A stretch of DNA of 64,000 bases from CALREJ01 sp035547395 (GTDB lineage: Bacteria; Patescibacteriota; Gracilibacteria; Peribacterales; Peribacteraceae). The stretch covers positions 136,127 to 200,126 of the forward strand of contig DASZVA010000011.1 in assembly GCA_035547395.1 (NCBI GenBank), written 5' to 3'. The translations under genes and the position numbers were made by a program. Of the stretch, positions 41,065-49,858 are shown in pieces. Under the pieces are notes generated by a model that had not been told where the DNA came from, made no database searches, and saw only the letters and a list, made by a program, of their open reading frames with translations. The first letter of the stretch is position 1. Every line of letters starts with the position of its first letter.

Positions 41065-43704
41065 TCAGGATTTCACTTCTTTTACCGCCTTCCGTTTGCT
41101 CTTTTTGGCCGCTTTCTGGATCTGTTCGGCTTCTTCAAAGAGCTCCTCCATCTCCCCTGCACGCTCTTCTTCGGCGGCCTGCGCCATGGCGGCTTCGGCT
41201 TCGATGTCGCGCAGCACCACGCTCATAGTCGCCACTTTATCCGGCGGATCCAGGCGCATGACGATCACGCCCTGCGTGGCGCGACCGCGGGACGGAATGT
41301 CGGCAAGCCCCATGCGGATCGTCTGGCCCTGTTTGCTGATGCAAAGCAGATCGCCTTCCGCGCCTTCCTCGAGCACGACGCCGCCGATAATATCGCCGGT
41401 CTTTGCGGTGAGTTGCGCGGCTTTCACGCCCGATCCGCCGCGTCCCTGGAAGCGGTATTCGGTGACGGGGCTCATTTTGCCAAGACCGTTCTCCATGACG
41501 ACCAGCAGCTTGCTGTTTCTTGCATCGCGGATGACGCCGGCTTCGACCACCTTGTCTTTGTCCGCCAGGCGGATGCCGTACACGCCGGCAGCAGAGCGAC
41601 CCATCGGGCGCACGTCGTCTTCCTTGAAGCGAATGGCTTTGCCTTTCTGGGACACGATGAGGATTTCATTCGTGCCGTCGGTTGCCACCACCCATTGCAG
41701 GTTTTCACCCTCCGGCAGCTTCTGCGCGATGAGGCCGCTTCTGCGAATATTCTGAAACTCGCTCACTTCCGTGCGCTTCACGGTTCCCTGATCGGTCACC
41801 ATGAAGAGGTACTTCGCCTGGCCCAGATCGGCCTTGAGGATCGCGGTGATGCGCTCGTCTGGCTTGAGCTGCAGCACGTTCACGATCGCCTGGCCGCGTG
41901 CGACTCTGCCCGCCTGCGGCAGTTCGTATGCCGGCAGCTTGAAGAGACGTCCGTTATTCGTAAAGAAGAGCAGCTCATCGTGGTTCATGACATAGAGCAG
42001 ACTGAGCACTTCATCATCATCGCGCACGTCGGCGCCCTTGATGCCTTTGCCGCCTCTGTGCTGCGCGCGGAACTGGAGCGGGCTGAGCCTCTTCACGTAG
42101 CCGCTGCGCGTGAGCGTCACGATCATCGGAGCGTTCGGAATCGTGTCCTTGGCGCTGAATTCTCCAGCGGCCGACGGCACGACGGCGGTGCGTCGCTCGT
42201 CACCATAAGATTTCTTGATCTCGGCAAGCTCCTGCTGGAACACATTGTCGATCTTCTTCTTGTCCTTGAGAATCGCGTTGCACTCGTCGATGAATTTCTT
42301 GAGATCCTTGAGTTCGTCGACGATCTTCTGGCGCTCGAGACCCGTGAGCGTCTGCAGACGCATCTGCAAAATCGCCTCTGCTTGGATCTCCGACAGTTTG
42401 AATTTCTTCACGAGAGCCGCTTTCGCGATGTCTTTGTCGGCGCTCTTTCTGATCGTCTCGACGACGTCATCGATGTTATCGAGAGCAATCACGAGACCCT
42501 CCAAAATATGCGCGCGCTCCATCGCGCGATCACGTTCAAATGTGACACGGCGCGTGATCACGACTCTGCGGTGCTCGATGAAGACCGCGAGCATTTCCTG
42601 CAGGTTCATCAGGCGCGGCTGAATGCCGTCGCTGAGCGCGATCATGTTGTAGCCGAAGCTGCTCTGCAGATCCGTGTGCTTGTAGAGCTGATTGAGAATC
42701 TTCTGCGGATACGCATCCTTCTTGAGTTCGACGATGATGCGCAATCCCTCGCGGTCGGATTCGTCGCGAATGTCGCTGATGCCGACGATTACTTTGTCGT
42801 TGACCAGCATCGCCATCTTTTCGATGAGCGCGGACTTATTCACCTGATACGGAATCTCGCTGATGCGGATATGGAAACGATTGCCGGATGTCTCCTCGAT
42901 CTCCGCCTTGCCGCGCATGACGACCGATCCGCGCCCGGTCAGATACGCCTGCTTGATCGCCTCTTTGTCGTAGACGATGCCACCGGTAGGAAAGTCCGGA
43001 CCTTGGACGAATTTGAGCAGATCTTCGACCGTGGCTTCCGGGTTTTCGAGGAGGTGATTGATGGCATTGATGAGTTCATGGAGGTTGTGCGGCGGAATAT
43101 TGGTCGCCATACCGACGGCGATACCGACCGTGCCGTTCAAAAGCAGATTCGGAATCTTGGACGGCAACACGGCCGGCTCCTTGCGGCTGGCATCGTAGTT
43201 GTCGCGGAATTCCACCGTGTTTTTTTCGATGTCCTGCAGGATTTCATCCGTGATGCGGGCCATCTTGGCTTCGGTGTAACGCATGGCCGCCGCACCGTCT
43301 CCGTCGATGGAACCAAAGTTTCCCTGTCCTGATACCAGCGGATAGCGCATCGAGAAATCCTGCGCCATGCGCACGAGGGATTCATAAATCGCAGAGTCGC
43401 CGTGCGGGTGATACTTACCCATCACATCACCGACGAGGAGCGCGGATTTGCGGAATTTGGCGGCGGACCGCAGGCCGAGTTCATGCATGCCATACAGAAT
43501 ACGGCGGTGCACCGGCTTGAGACCGTCACGAGCGTCCGGAAGCGCGCGGGCGACGATCACGCTCATCGCGTAATCGAGGTAGCTCTCCTCCATTTCATTC
43601 ACGATCGGGCGCGGCTTAATGCGGCCAATAGAGGACAGCGTTTCACCGCCGTCGGGATCTTGCAAAGGCTGTTGCTCGGGTGTGGGATCGTTCTTGTCTG
43701 CCAT
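41065..43704 (-). CDS. gyrA: DNA gyrase subunit A
   Basis: 879 residues. N-terminal breakage-reunion domain: RPIVNEMEESYLDYAMSVIV, GLKPVHRRILYGMHELGL, the QRDR segment YHPHGDSAIYESLVRMAQDF (Ser kept, Glu where E. coli has Asp87) and AAAMRYTEAKMARI with catalytic Tyr143. The C-terminal pinwheel carries the GyrA box QHRGGKG at about 548, so this is gyrase, not topoisomerase IV. Works with GyrB (not in the window). An extended N-terminal tail (about 30 residues) and a Glu/Lys-rich C-terminal tail are visible. Confidence 0.97.
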   Translation of the reverse strand: MADKNDPTPEQQPLQDPDGGETLSSIGRIKPRPIVNEMEESYLDYAMSVIVARALPDARDGLKPVHRRILYGMHELGLRSAAKFRKSALLVGDVMGKYHPHGDSAIYESLVRMAQDFSMRYPLVSGQGNFGSIDGDGAAAMRYTEAKMARITDEILQDIEKNTVEFRDNYDASRKEPAVLPSKIPNLLLNGTVGIAVGMATNIPPHNLHELINAINHLLENPEATVEDLLKFVQGPDFPTGGIVYDKEAIKQAYLTGRGSVVMRGKAEIEETSGNRFHIRISEIPYQVNKSALIEKMAMLVNDKVIVGISDIRDESDREGLRIIVELKKDAYPQKILNQLYKHTDLQSSFGYNMIALSDGIQPRLMNLQEMLAVFIEHRRVVITRRVTFERDRAMERAHILEGLVIALDNIDDVVETIRKSADKDIAKAALVKKFKLSEIQAEAILQMRLQTLTGLERQKIVDELKDLKKFIDECNAILKDKKKIDNVFQQELAEIKKSYGDERRTAVVPSAAGEFSAKDTIPNAPMIVTLTRSGYVKRLSPLQFRAQHRGGKGIKGADVRDDDEVLSLLYVMNHDELLFFTNNGRLFKLPAYELPQAGRVARGQAIVNVLQLKPDERITAILKADLGQAKYLFMVTDQGTVKRTEVSEFQNIRRSGLIAQKLPEGENLQWVVATDGTNEILIVSQKGKAIRFKEDDVRPMGRSAAGVYGIRLADKDKVVEAGVIRDARNSKLLVVMENGLGKMSPVTEYRFQGRGGSGVKAAQLTAKTGDIIGGVVLEEGAEGDLLCISKQGQTIRMGLADIPSRGRATQGVIVMRLDPPDKVATMSVVLRDIEAEAAMAQAAEEERAGEMEELFEEAEQIQKAAKKSKRKAVKEVKS

Positions 43705-43810
43705 ACAAAGGAAAACGTGCTGGAAGGGTTATAAACCAGTACGAGGATGATAGCGTAAAAGAACAGGGAAGGAAGAGTCTGTGAACAAAAAAGAGGTGAA
43801 TGTCAAAAAG

Positions 43811-43882
43811 TGTGGGTTCGGGTTAGGGTTGGGGTTAAGATGAAACGGTCTGCAGAGAAAACCTCACCCTCACCCAAACCCT
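43811..43882. repeat. Intergenic inverted repeat, CCCTAA/CCCAAA type
   Basis: Left arm 43811-43836 (GTGGGTTCGGGTTAGGGTTG), right arm 43860-43882 (AACCTCACCCTCACCCAAAC); it lies before a partial copy of the rsmI 5' end. Confidence 0.65.
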
Positions 43883-43912
43883 GCATGCTCTCCATCGTCG
43901 CGACACCCATCG
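43882..43912 (+). pseudogene. Partial copy of the rsmI 5' end
   Basis: 28 of 31 bases match 44031-44061, the first codons of rsmI (TGCATGCTCTCCATCGTCGC and on). The frame leaves the RsmI sequence after residue 9 (MLSIVATPI) and enters a dispersed element. Confidence 0.7.
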
Positions 43913-44009
43913 CCCTTCGTGGCTCGCAGCGTATGCGTGTCATGGTGAGGTGCTCCGCAAAGCGGAGACACGAATCCATGCACGCTGCTCGCACCTCAGG
44001 GTGACACAT
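43910..44009. repeat. Dispersed element between rsmI copy and gene
   Basis: CCCTTCGTGGCTCGCAGCG...GTGTCATGGTGAGGTGCTCC...GCACCTCAGGGTGACAC. It is flanked by the rsmI 5' copies. Confidence 0.65.
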
Positions 44010-44033
44010 CATCTATTTTCTTTATTTGATTGC

Positions 44034-44744
44034 ATGCTCTCCATCGTCGCTACGCCCATTGGAAATTTGGGCGACATCACGCTCCGCGCCATCGAGACTC
44101 TCAAGAACGCAAACGCCATCGTCTGCGAGGACACGCGCGTGACCGGCAATCTGCTGCATCAGCTGAATCTGCCGAAGAAGGAACTCATCAGCATGCATGG
44201 CTATACGGACCCGCGAAAAATCGACGGCGTCATCACCCGGCTTGTTCAGGGAGAGAATCTCGCGCTCGTCAGCGATGCCGGCACGCCGGGCATTTCGGAT
44301 CCCGGTTTTCATCTGGTAAACCGCTGCAGACAGGAAGGAATCCTGATCGAAGTGATCCCGGGCGCGTCGGCGTTCCTCGCGGCGCTCAGTGCATCGGGAT
44401 TGCCCATCAATCATTTCCTCTATCTGGGATTTCTGCCGCTCAAGAAAGGTCGCAAGCGTCTGATCGCGAGTTTCCTCGAGACCGAACATACGATTGTCTT
44501 CTATGAATCCGTCCACCGCATCGAGAAGACGTTGATGGAGCTGTATGAGGCATTAATGGAACAACCTGAGCGACCGGTCGTGATCGGCCGGGAGCTGACG
44601 AAGATACATGAGGAGATAATTTCCACGACCGTAGGGGCATTGAATCGCAATGCCCAAGACGTCACCAAAAAAGGTGAATTCGTTATCGTGATTGGTCCAA
44701 TACCGCGCAAAGGATCTGCAGAAACAGATGGAGAGGAAGGGTGA
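44034..44744 (+). CDS. rsmI: 16S rRNA (cytidine1402-2'-O)-methyltransferase
   Basis: 236 residues of the tetrapyrrole-methylase fold: SIVATPIGNLGDITLRAIET, ANAIVCEDTRVTGNLLHQLN, LVSDAGTPGISDPGFHLVNR, IEVIPGASAFLAALSASGLP and LYLGFLPLKKGRKR. It methylates C1402 of 16S rRNA with SAM. The last 35 residues include a GTAGGGGCATTG/CAATGCCC palindrome (44631-44655) that keeps the frame (TTVGALNRNAQD). The 5' end is duplicated 150 bases upstream. Confidence 0.95.
   Translation: MLSIVATPIGNLGDITLRAIETLKNANAIVCEDTRVTGNLLHQLNLPKKELISMHGYTDPRKIDGVITRLVQGENLALVSDAGTPGISDPGFHLVNRCRQEGILIEVIPGASAFLAALSASGLPINHFLYLGFLPLKKGRKRLIASFLETEHTIVFYESVHRIEKTLMELYEALMEQPERPVVIGRELTKIHEEIISTTVGALNRNAQDVTKKGEFVIVIGPIPRKGSAETDGEEG
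44631..44655. repeat. GTAGRGRC-type palindrome inside rsmI
   Basis: GTAGGGGCATTGAATCGCAA, then TGCCC, preceded by CC. The left end matches the family; the right end lacks CTAC. The frame is preserved. Confidence 0.55.
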
Positions 44745-45271
44745 CAAACATCGGCGCTCGATCCGATTGAAAGGATACGACTACCGCAATGGCGGGACAT
44801 ATTTCGTCACGATCTGCACGAAAAACAGGGATCGGATATTTGGTGAGATACGAAACGGGATCGTGGGATTGTCGGAGGTGGGATGTATCGTTGCCGATGA
44901 ATTACAGAAAACACCAATCATTCGTCCGTATGTGACGTTGGATCAATGGATTATCATGCCGAATCACGTGCATGTGATTTTTCAGATCGATCATCATGTT
45001 GATGTCACCGATACATTCGACGATACCGTAGGGGCGCCCCGCCGGGGACGCCCCTACAAATTGGCATCCACAATCATTGGGTTCGATGATTAATCAATTC
45101 AAATCCGCAGTCACAAAATCCATCAATGAATATCGCAATTCCCCCGGTGCACAGATCTGGCAACGCAATTACCATGAACATATCATCCGCGATGAAGATG
45201 AACGTTTGCGCATTGAACGCTACATTCTTGATAATCCGTCTCACTGGGATATCGATCCCGACAACCTATGA
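44728..45271 (+). pseudogene. REP-associated tyrosine transposase (RAYT), frameshifted
   Basis: Y1 transposase of the RAYT (TnpA-REP) group: HRRSIRLKGYDYRNGGTYFV, YVTLDQWIIMPNHVHVIFQI with the HUH His pair (NHVHV), then in another frame INQFKSAVTKSINEYRNSPG with the downstream Tyr region and WQRNYHEHIIRDEDERLRIE. The two parts are joined by a GGG run at 45079-45081; deleting one G restores a continuous protein. Frame one stops at 45093; the rest is open to 45271. A GTAGRGRC palindrome (45028-45057) lies in frame within it. The gene overlaps rsmI by 17 bases and queA by 4. Confidence 0.82.
45028..45057. repeat. GTAGRGRC-type palindrome inside the RAYT gene
   Basis: Outer arms GTAGGGGCG / CGCCCCTAC perfect over 9 bases, inner CCCC-GCC-GGGG; encodes VGAPRRGRPY in frame. 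Confidence 0.75.
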
Positions 45272-46341
45272 CATCTCTCGACTCTGCACTGGCCCCTTTT
45301 GATTACGCGCTCCCGCCGGAACTGGTCGCGCAGTCCCCTGCAATTCCTCGCGACAGTGCGAAGATGCTCGTCTACGACCGCGGATCAAAGCGGACATCGT
45401 TCGATATTTTCCGAAACATCATCGATTACCTGCCGCACGACTGCGTGCTCGTCTTCAATCAGACCAAAGTCTTTCCGGCCCGCATGCGGCTGACCAAAGA
45501 AACCGGCGGCAAGATCTCTGTGCTCTATCTGGAAGAACATCACGGCAGAGTCCGTACGATGGCAGAGGGAAAACTCAAACCCGGTGACCGGCTCGACTGG
45601 GAGGGCGGACATTTTTTCATGGTCGAGGAACGAGACGGCAAATTCGCGATGTTGAAACCATCGTTCCCCATGGAAGAATTACGATCGCTTCTGGAGACAT
45701 ACGGCGAGACGCCGCTGCCGCCGTACATCAAGGAATCACCGCTGACAGAAGAACAACGTCGAGCCGAGTATCAGACGGTCTACGCGCAGCAGACGGGATC
45801 GGTCGCGGCGCCGACCGCCGGCCTGCATTTCACAGACGATCTGATCAAAAAAATAGAACAAAGCGGACGGCATGTGCGCTATGTCACACTGCATGTCGGT
45901 CTCGGCACGTTTGCGCCGGTAACGGAGGAACATTGGAAAGAGAAGAAACTGCACGAGGAATGGTACGAGATCGATCCGGCAACTGCGCACCTCCTCAATG
46001 AAGCAAAGCGTGAACATCGCCCGATCATCGCGGTCGGCACCACGACCGTCCGCACGCTGGAATCCGCGGCGCAACCGATGAACGATCCATCCGTAGAGAC
46101 GCCCCGCCGGGGCGTCTCTACGTTGCAACGCTTAACCGGCGTCACCGACATCTTCATCACCGAGAACGATCGTCCGCAATTCGTCGACGGGCTCGTCACC
46201 AATTTCCATGTCCCCCGCTCCAGTCTGCTGATGCTCGTCTCTGCCTTCACCGGCCGCGAGAGGCTGCTCGACCTCTATCGGCAAGCGATCGATCAACGAT
46301 TCCGGTTCTTCTCATTTGGCGACGGGATGTTGATCATCTAA
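45268..46341 (+). CDS. queA: S-adenosylmethionine:tRNA ribosyltransferase-isomerase
   Basis: 357 residues. FDYALPPELVAQSPAIPRDS, VLVFNQTKVFPARMRLTKET, EYQTVYAQQTGSVAAPTAGL, LHVGLGTFAPVTEEHW and AVGTTTVRTLESAA are all QueA signatures; RFFSFGDGMLII is the C-terminus. It makes epoxyqueuosine from preQ1-tRNA and SAM. Between AVGTTTVRTLESAAQPMND and LTGVTDIFIT the residues VETPRRGVSTL are encoded by a 29-base palindrome (46093-46121) that stays in frame. The stop of the RAYT gene overlaps the start by 4 bases. Confidence 0.95.
   Translation: MTSLDSALAPFDYALPPELVAQSPAIPRDSAKMLVYDRGSKRTSFDIFRNIIDYLPHDCVLVFNQTKVFPARMRLTKETGGKISVLYLEEHHGRVRTMAEGKLKPGDRLDWEGGHFFMVEERDGKFAMLKPSFPMEELRSLLETYGETPLPPYIKESPLTEEQRRAEYQTVYAQQTGSVAAPTAGLHFTDDLIKKIEQSGRHVRYVTLHVGLGTFAPVTEEHWKEKKLHEEWYEIDPATAHLLNEAKREHRPIIAVGTTTVRTLESAAQPMNDPSVETPRRGVSTLQRLTGVTDIFITENDRPQFVDGLVTNFHVPRSSLLMLVSAFTGRERLLDLYRQAIDQRFRFFSFGDGMLII
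46093..46121. repeat. GTAGRGRC-type palindrome inside queA
   Basis: Arms GTAGAGACGCCCC / GGGGCGTCTCTAC perfect over 13 bases, loop GCC, preceded by CC. The insert maps to a loop before the TDIFI strand of QueA. Confidence 0.8.
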
Positions 46342-46441
46342 ATTGAAAATGGAAAAAGGAAAATGGAAAATTAAAAATGGACGGCCATACTCCTTCTAAA
46401 ACTTTCAATTCTCAATTTTCAAATTTCAATTCCGTTTGGCC
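46342..46441. repeat. Intergenic inverted repeat, TTTTCAAT type
   Basis: Arms 46340-46380 (GAAAATGGAAAAAGGAAAAT and on) and 46399-46432 (TTTCAATTCTCAATTTTCAA and on) between convergent genes. Confidence 0.7.
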
Positions 46442-47677
46442 TCAAGGCAACACGCTCTTCGGATCGATATTCACGCCGTCTTTGATGACTTCGAAGTGCA
46501 GATGCGGACCCGTCGTCATCGGACCCGATCCGTGCATGCCGGGGGTACCGCCGCTGAGGGCGATCTGCTGATGTGCAGTCACTTCGTCTCCCGCCTTCAC
46601 AAGCGCCTTGGACACGTGCCCGTAGAGCGTCGCATAGCCGTCCTGATGTCCGATCAGGATGTAGCTGTAACCGGTCGCTCCGCCGTCGCGGACGAGGAAG
46701 ACGACACCGTCGGATGCCGCATACACGGGGCTGCCCTGCGGAATGTCGATGTCGAGTCCTTCATGCGGAACGCCGAACAATTTTACGTAATCCGCATCAT
46801 GAAAACCGGCGCCGATCGGACCGAAAGCCGGCCAGCTGAAAGTCGGCACGCTGCTGGTCAGCGCCGAGTTCTGGAGCGTCGACGGATCGAGCAGTCCCTT
46901 TTGAATGAGCGCGCGTGCGGCCTTGCTCTTGAGCTCCGCATCGATGCGCGAGAGCTGGTTTTGCAGCTGCAACACCTGATCGTGCACATCCTGCGTAATC
47001 TGCTGGATCTGCGTCAGCTGCGCACTGCTTTTTTCCACCGCCTGTCCGGCCTGCGCGTACTGCTGCTGCAGATCATTGTACTGGGCAAGCGTACTGTCGC
47101 GCTGTGCCAGAAGATTCGCCTGTTTCTGCATTGCCAGCTGCAGATCCGTAAGGTCGTGAAGATATGCAATCTGCACGTCTTCGAGCGATTCCGTGCTGAC
47201 AAGCACATTGCTGCCCGCGGTCGCCTGCATCACCGCGCTCACGACGACGCTGCTTGGGGTGGCATCCCGCTTCAGCGGCTGATTGAGATAAGCGCTGCGC
47301 ACCAGACTGAAAAGCCGCTGCTTTTCGGATCCGATCAGAGTCGCCAATTGTCCGGTGGACGTCTGCGTCAGATGATATGTCGAGGAAATCCGCGCGATGA
47401 TTTTTTTCTGAAACACGATTTCCTGCCGGATGTCGTGCTCCTTTTTTTCCACTGCCGCGATCCGGTCCGAGAGTTGCTGTTGCTGCACCTGCTTTTTATC
47501 GATGATCGACTGATACGCACCCCGCGCCTGATACGTGTGCACGGCGGAATTGATCGCCTGATCGAGCGACTGCTGCGCCGCCGTACGGCTGTCGAGAGAC
47601 ACGAGCGCGAAGGTTGCTGGAGGGATCAAAACCAGCACCGAGAGGATCAATGTGAGGAACCGGTTGAGGGTATGCAT
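46442..47677 (-). CDS. M23 family peptidase (EnvC/LytM-like murein hydrolase)
   Basis: 411 residues. A signal peptide (FLTLILSVLVLIPPATFALV), long coiled coils at residues 60-110 and 190-270 (LQQQYAQAGQAVEKSSAQLT and others), then a LytM domain: HEGLDIDIPQGSPVYAASDG has two zinc ligands, YATLYGHVSKALVKAGDEV the core strand and TTGPHLHFEVIKDG the HxH ligand. The coiled coil plus LytM order is that of EnvC-type activators or endopeptidases acting on peptidoglycan outside the membrane. All three zinc ligands are present, so it is probably catalytic itself. Confidence 0.93.
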   Translation of the reverse strand: MHTLNRFLTLILSVLVLIPPATFALVSLDSRTAAQQSLDQAINSAVHTYQARGAYQSIIDKKQVQQQQLSDRIAAVEKKEHDIRQEIVFQKKIIARISSTYHLTQTSTGQLATLIGSEKQRLFSLVRSAYLNQPLKRDATPSSVVVSAVMQATAGSNVLVSTESLEDVQIAYLHDLTDLQLAMQKQANLLAQRDSTLAQYNDLQQQYAQAGQAVEKSSAQLTQIQQITQDVHDQVLQLQNQLSRIDAELKSKAARALIQKGLLDPSTLQNSALTSSVPTFSWPAFGPIGAGFHDADYVKLFGVPHEGLDIDIPQGSPVYAASDGVVFLVRDGGATGYSYILIGHQDGYATLYGHVSKALVKAGDEVTAHQQIALSGGTPGMHGSGPMTTGPHLHFEVIKDGVNIDPKSVLP

Positions 47678-47794
47678 TTCATCTCATTATAGCGGAAATT
47701 CGCTCATCGGAGAAGGCCGAAGGAACACGCCCAGGACAGAAAAAAGTCCGCTGTAAAGTACACGCCTCTCCTATCTTTGCTATCCTCTTTGCAT

Positions 47795-48370
47795 ATGATT
47801 GCGAGTCTCAGAGGGACCATCAGTAAGACGAATCCGGGCGAGCTCATCGTCGATGTCGCGGGTGTCGGGTACGCCGTCTCCGTTCCCATGGACACGTGGG
47901 ATACGCTGCGCGAAGCGGCGGTGACGCATCTTTTCATCTCGACCTACGTGCGCGAAGACCGGTTCGAACTCTACGGATTTGCCGACGCGCACACCAAGCA
48001 GCTCTTTGAAGAACTGACGCAGATCAGCGGCATCGGACCGCGCATGGGACTGGAACTCTGCGGCGTGCCGAGAGCTCTGCTGCTGCAGGCGATCAATGAA
48101 GACGATCCCGCGATGCTGACGACCGTCAAAGGCATCGGCAGAAAGACGGCGGAAAAGCTGCTCGTGGAACTCAAGTCTCTCGCGGAAAAATCGCCGCACA
48201 TGTTCATGGGTGAAGGAGCGGTGCACGGCGCACGCTACGATCAGGATACGATAGCGGCTCTCTCGCAGCTCGGATTTGCGACGCAGGACATCATGAAAGT
48301 GCTCGACGATCTGCCGAAGGATCTGCAAACGACGGAGGAACGAGTGACGGCGGCGCTCCGAAGTTTGTAA
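47795..48370 (+). CDS. ruvA: Holliday junction branch migration protein RuvA
   Basis: 191 residues. N-terminal OB fold: MIASLRGTISKTNPGELIVD, YAVSVPMDTWDTLREAA, and VREDRFELYGFADAHTKQLF. The tandem HhH motifs are LTQISGIGPRMGLELCGV and TVKGIGRKTAEKLLVELKSL. The C-terminal domain III (QDTIAALSQLGFATQDIMKV) binds RuvB. It tetramerises on the Holliday junction. ruvB and ruvC are not in this window. The ATG at 47795 gives the exact family start. Confidence 0.95.
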   Translation: MIASLRGTISKTNPGELIVDVAGVGYAVSVPMDTWDTLREAAVTHLFISTYVREDRFELYGFADAHTKQLFEELTQISGIGPRMGLELCGVPRALLLQAINEDDPAMLTTVKGIGRKTAEKLLVELKSLAEKSPHMFMGEGAVHGARYDQDTIAALSQLGFATQDIMKVLDDLPKDLQTTEERVTAALRSL

Positions 48371-48421
48371 TGAATAATAGATCGACTCTAGTATCCTAGC
48401 CCTAGCCCTAACCCTAGCCCT
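48371..48421. repeat. CCCTAR array, single arm
   Basis: ATCCTAGCCCTAGCCCTAAC, then CCTAGCCC, ending in the pgi start codon (CCCTATG). Confidence 0.7.
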
Positions 48422-49705
48422 ATGCTTCACGTCGATATCACCGGAAGTCTCGCAAAGACGCTCACACCATCCGTCGGCATTCCCGAGCGCGACCTCACGG
48501 CATTGAGAACGTCGATGAAACGCTTCATCGAGGATTTTCAGCGCGAACGCACGGAGAGTGATATTCATGCATGGGCGGATGATCCGTATAACGACAACGT
48601 CATCCGCCAGGTCAGAAGCGTGGCCAAGATGATCAAGGACGACAAAATCCAGACCGTGCTCTGGATCGGCATCGGCGGATCGGGGCTCGGTCCGCAGGTG
48701 CTGCAAGAAGTGTTCGAGACGCCGGAGACGATCGAGTTCATCCTCGTCGACGTCGTCGATCCGTCGATCCTCTCGCTCTACCTCTCGATTGTCGACTGGA
48801 AACATGCGGCAGTCGTGGTCGTGAGCAAATCCGGCGAGACGCTGGAATCCATGAGTGCCTTCTTTCTCCTGTATGAAGAACTGAAGAAAAGCCTCGGGCG
48901 CAAAGCAGCCTCGCGCGTCATCGCGATCACCGATCCCGAGAAAGGATTTTTGCGAAAGTACTCCGCCGAAGAAGGCTTCATCACGCTGCCGATTCCGTCG
49001 GCGGTGGGCGGGCGCTACTGCATCTTCACGCCCGTGGGACTGCTGCCGCTGGCGCTGTTTGAAGCCGACATTACGAAATTCCTGCAGGGCGCACAAGACA
49101 TGGATCAGGCCTGCCGCAAAAACAAACTGGAAGAGAATCCGGCCGCCCTGCTCGCGAGCGCCCAGTATCTGCTCGACACCAAAAAAGGCTACCTAATGCG
49201 CGTGATCATGCCGTACGTGCAGAAGCTGCGTTCGCTCGCCCGCTGGAACCAGCAGCTGATCGCGGAGAGTTTGGGAAAGAACGAAGTCCTGAATCCCTTC
49301 CCGGTTGCCGCGATCGGCACCCAGGATCAGCATTCTCTTTTGCAGCAGTGGGTCCAGGGACCGCACAAAGCGTGGCATCTGTTCATTACCGAGACCGAAA
49401 AACCGCGCCTGACCGTCCCCCGCGACGTGCCCAAGGAATGGTCCTACATCGGCGGCAAAAGTTTTGGCCAGATTCTGGATGCGGAATTCACGGGCACGAA
49501 TCAGGGGCTGACGGCAGCCAAGAGAGCGCACGTGACGATCTCGCTCGCGCGGCTGGATGAGTATCATCTCGGCCAGCTCTTCTACCTCCTGCTTACCGAA
49601 GTCGTGCTGCTCGGCAAACTCTACCGCATCGATCCGTACGGTCAGCCGGGGGTGGAGTACAGCAAAAAAATCGCGAAGGAATTGCTGGGGGAAAGTCGGG
49701 CGTGA
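48422..49705 (+). CDS. pgi: Glucose-6-phosphate isomerase
   Basis: 427 residues, short (archaeal/Bacillus-like) PGI. WIGIGGSGLGPQVLQEVFET, VVVSKSGETLESMSAFFLLY, GRYCIFTPVGLLPLALFEAD, and QHSLLQQWVQGPHKAWHLFI are the SIS and active-site segments. Interconverts glucose- and fructose-6-phosphate. With the glucoamylase (12131), it could connect stored glucan to sugar phosphates, provided a glucokinase exists elsewhere. The C-terminus has EYSKKIAKELLGES, the expected end helix. Confidence 0.94.
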   Translation: MLHVDITGSLAKTLTPSVGIPERDLTALRTSMKRFIEDFQRERTESDIHAWADDPYNDNVIRQVRSVAKMIKDDKIQTVLWIGIGGSGLGPQVLQEVFETPETIEFILVDVVDPSILSLYLSIVDWKHAAVVVVSKSGETLESMSAFFLLYEELKKSLGRKAASRVIAITDPEKGFLRKYSAEEGFITLPIPSAVGGRYCIFTPVGLLPLALFEADITKFLQGAQDMDQACRKNKLEENPAALLASAQYLLDTKKGYLMRVIMPYVQKLRSLARWNQQLIAESLGKNEVLNPFPVAAIGTQDQHSLLQQWVQGPHKAWHLFITETEKPRLTVPRDVPKEWSYIGGKSFGQILDAEFTGTNQGLTAAKRAHVTISLARLDEYHLGQLFYLLLTEVVLLGKLYRIDPYGQPGVEYSKKIAKELLGESRA

Positions 49706-49714
49706 CGCACATGT

Positions 49715-49790
49715 TTTGAGTTATTGGTTTCTGGTTATTGGTTATACATCCTTGAGTCAAAACCAAAAACTAATAACCAGTAACAAACAA
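49715..49790. repeat. Intergenic inverted repeat, TTATTGG type
   Basis: Left arm 49720-49745 (GTTATTGGTTTCTGGTTATT and on), right arm 49760-49783 (AACCAAAAACTAATAACCAG and on). Confidence 0.7.
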
Positions 49791-49858
49791 CGGGAAAAGT
49801 GGCCACGTTCCGAGGATGCTGCTACACTTATGTATGTTCATTTTCTCCCCTCGTTTTC

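Noticed and set aside
44692..44727. Earlier start of the RAYT gene
   Set aside because: The additional codons lie within rsmI and do not resemble RAYT N-termini.
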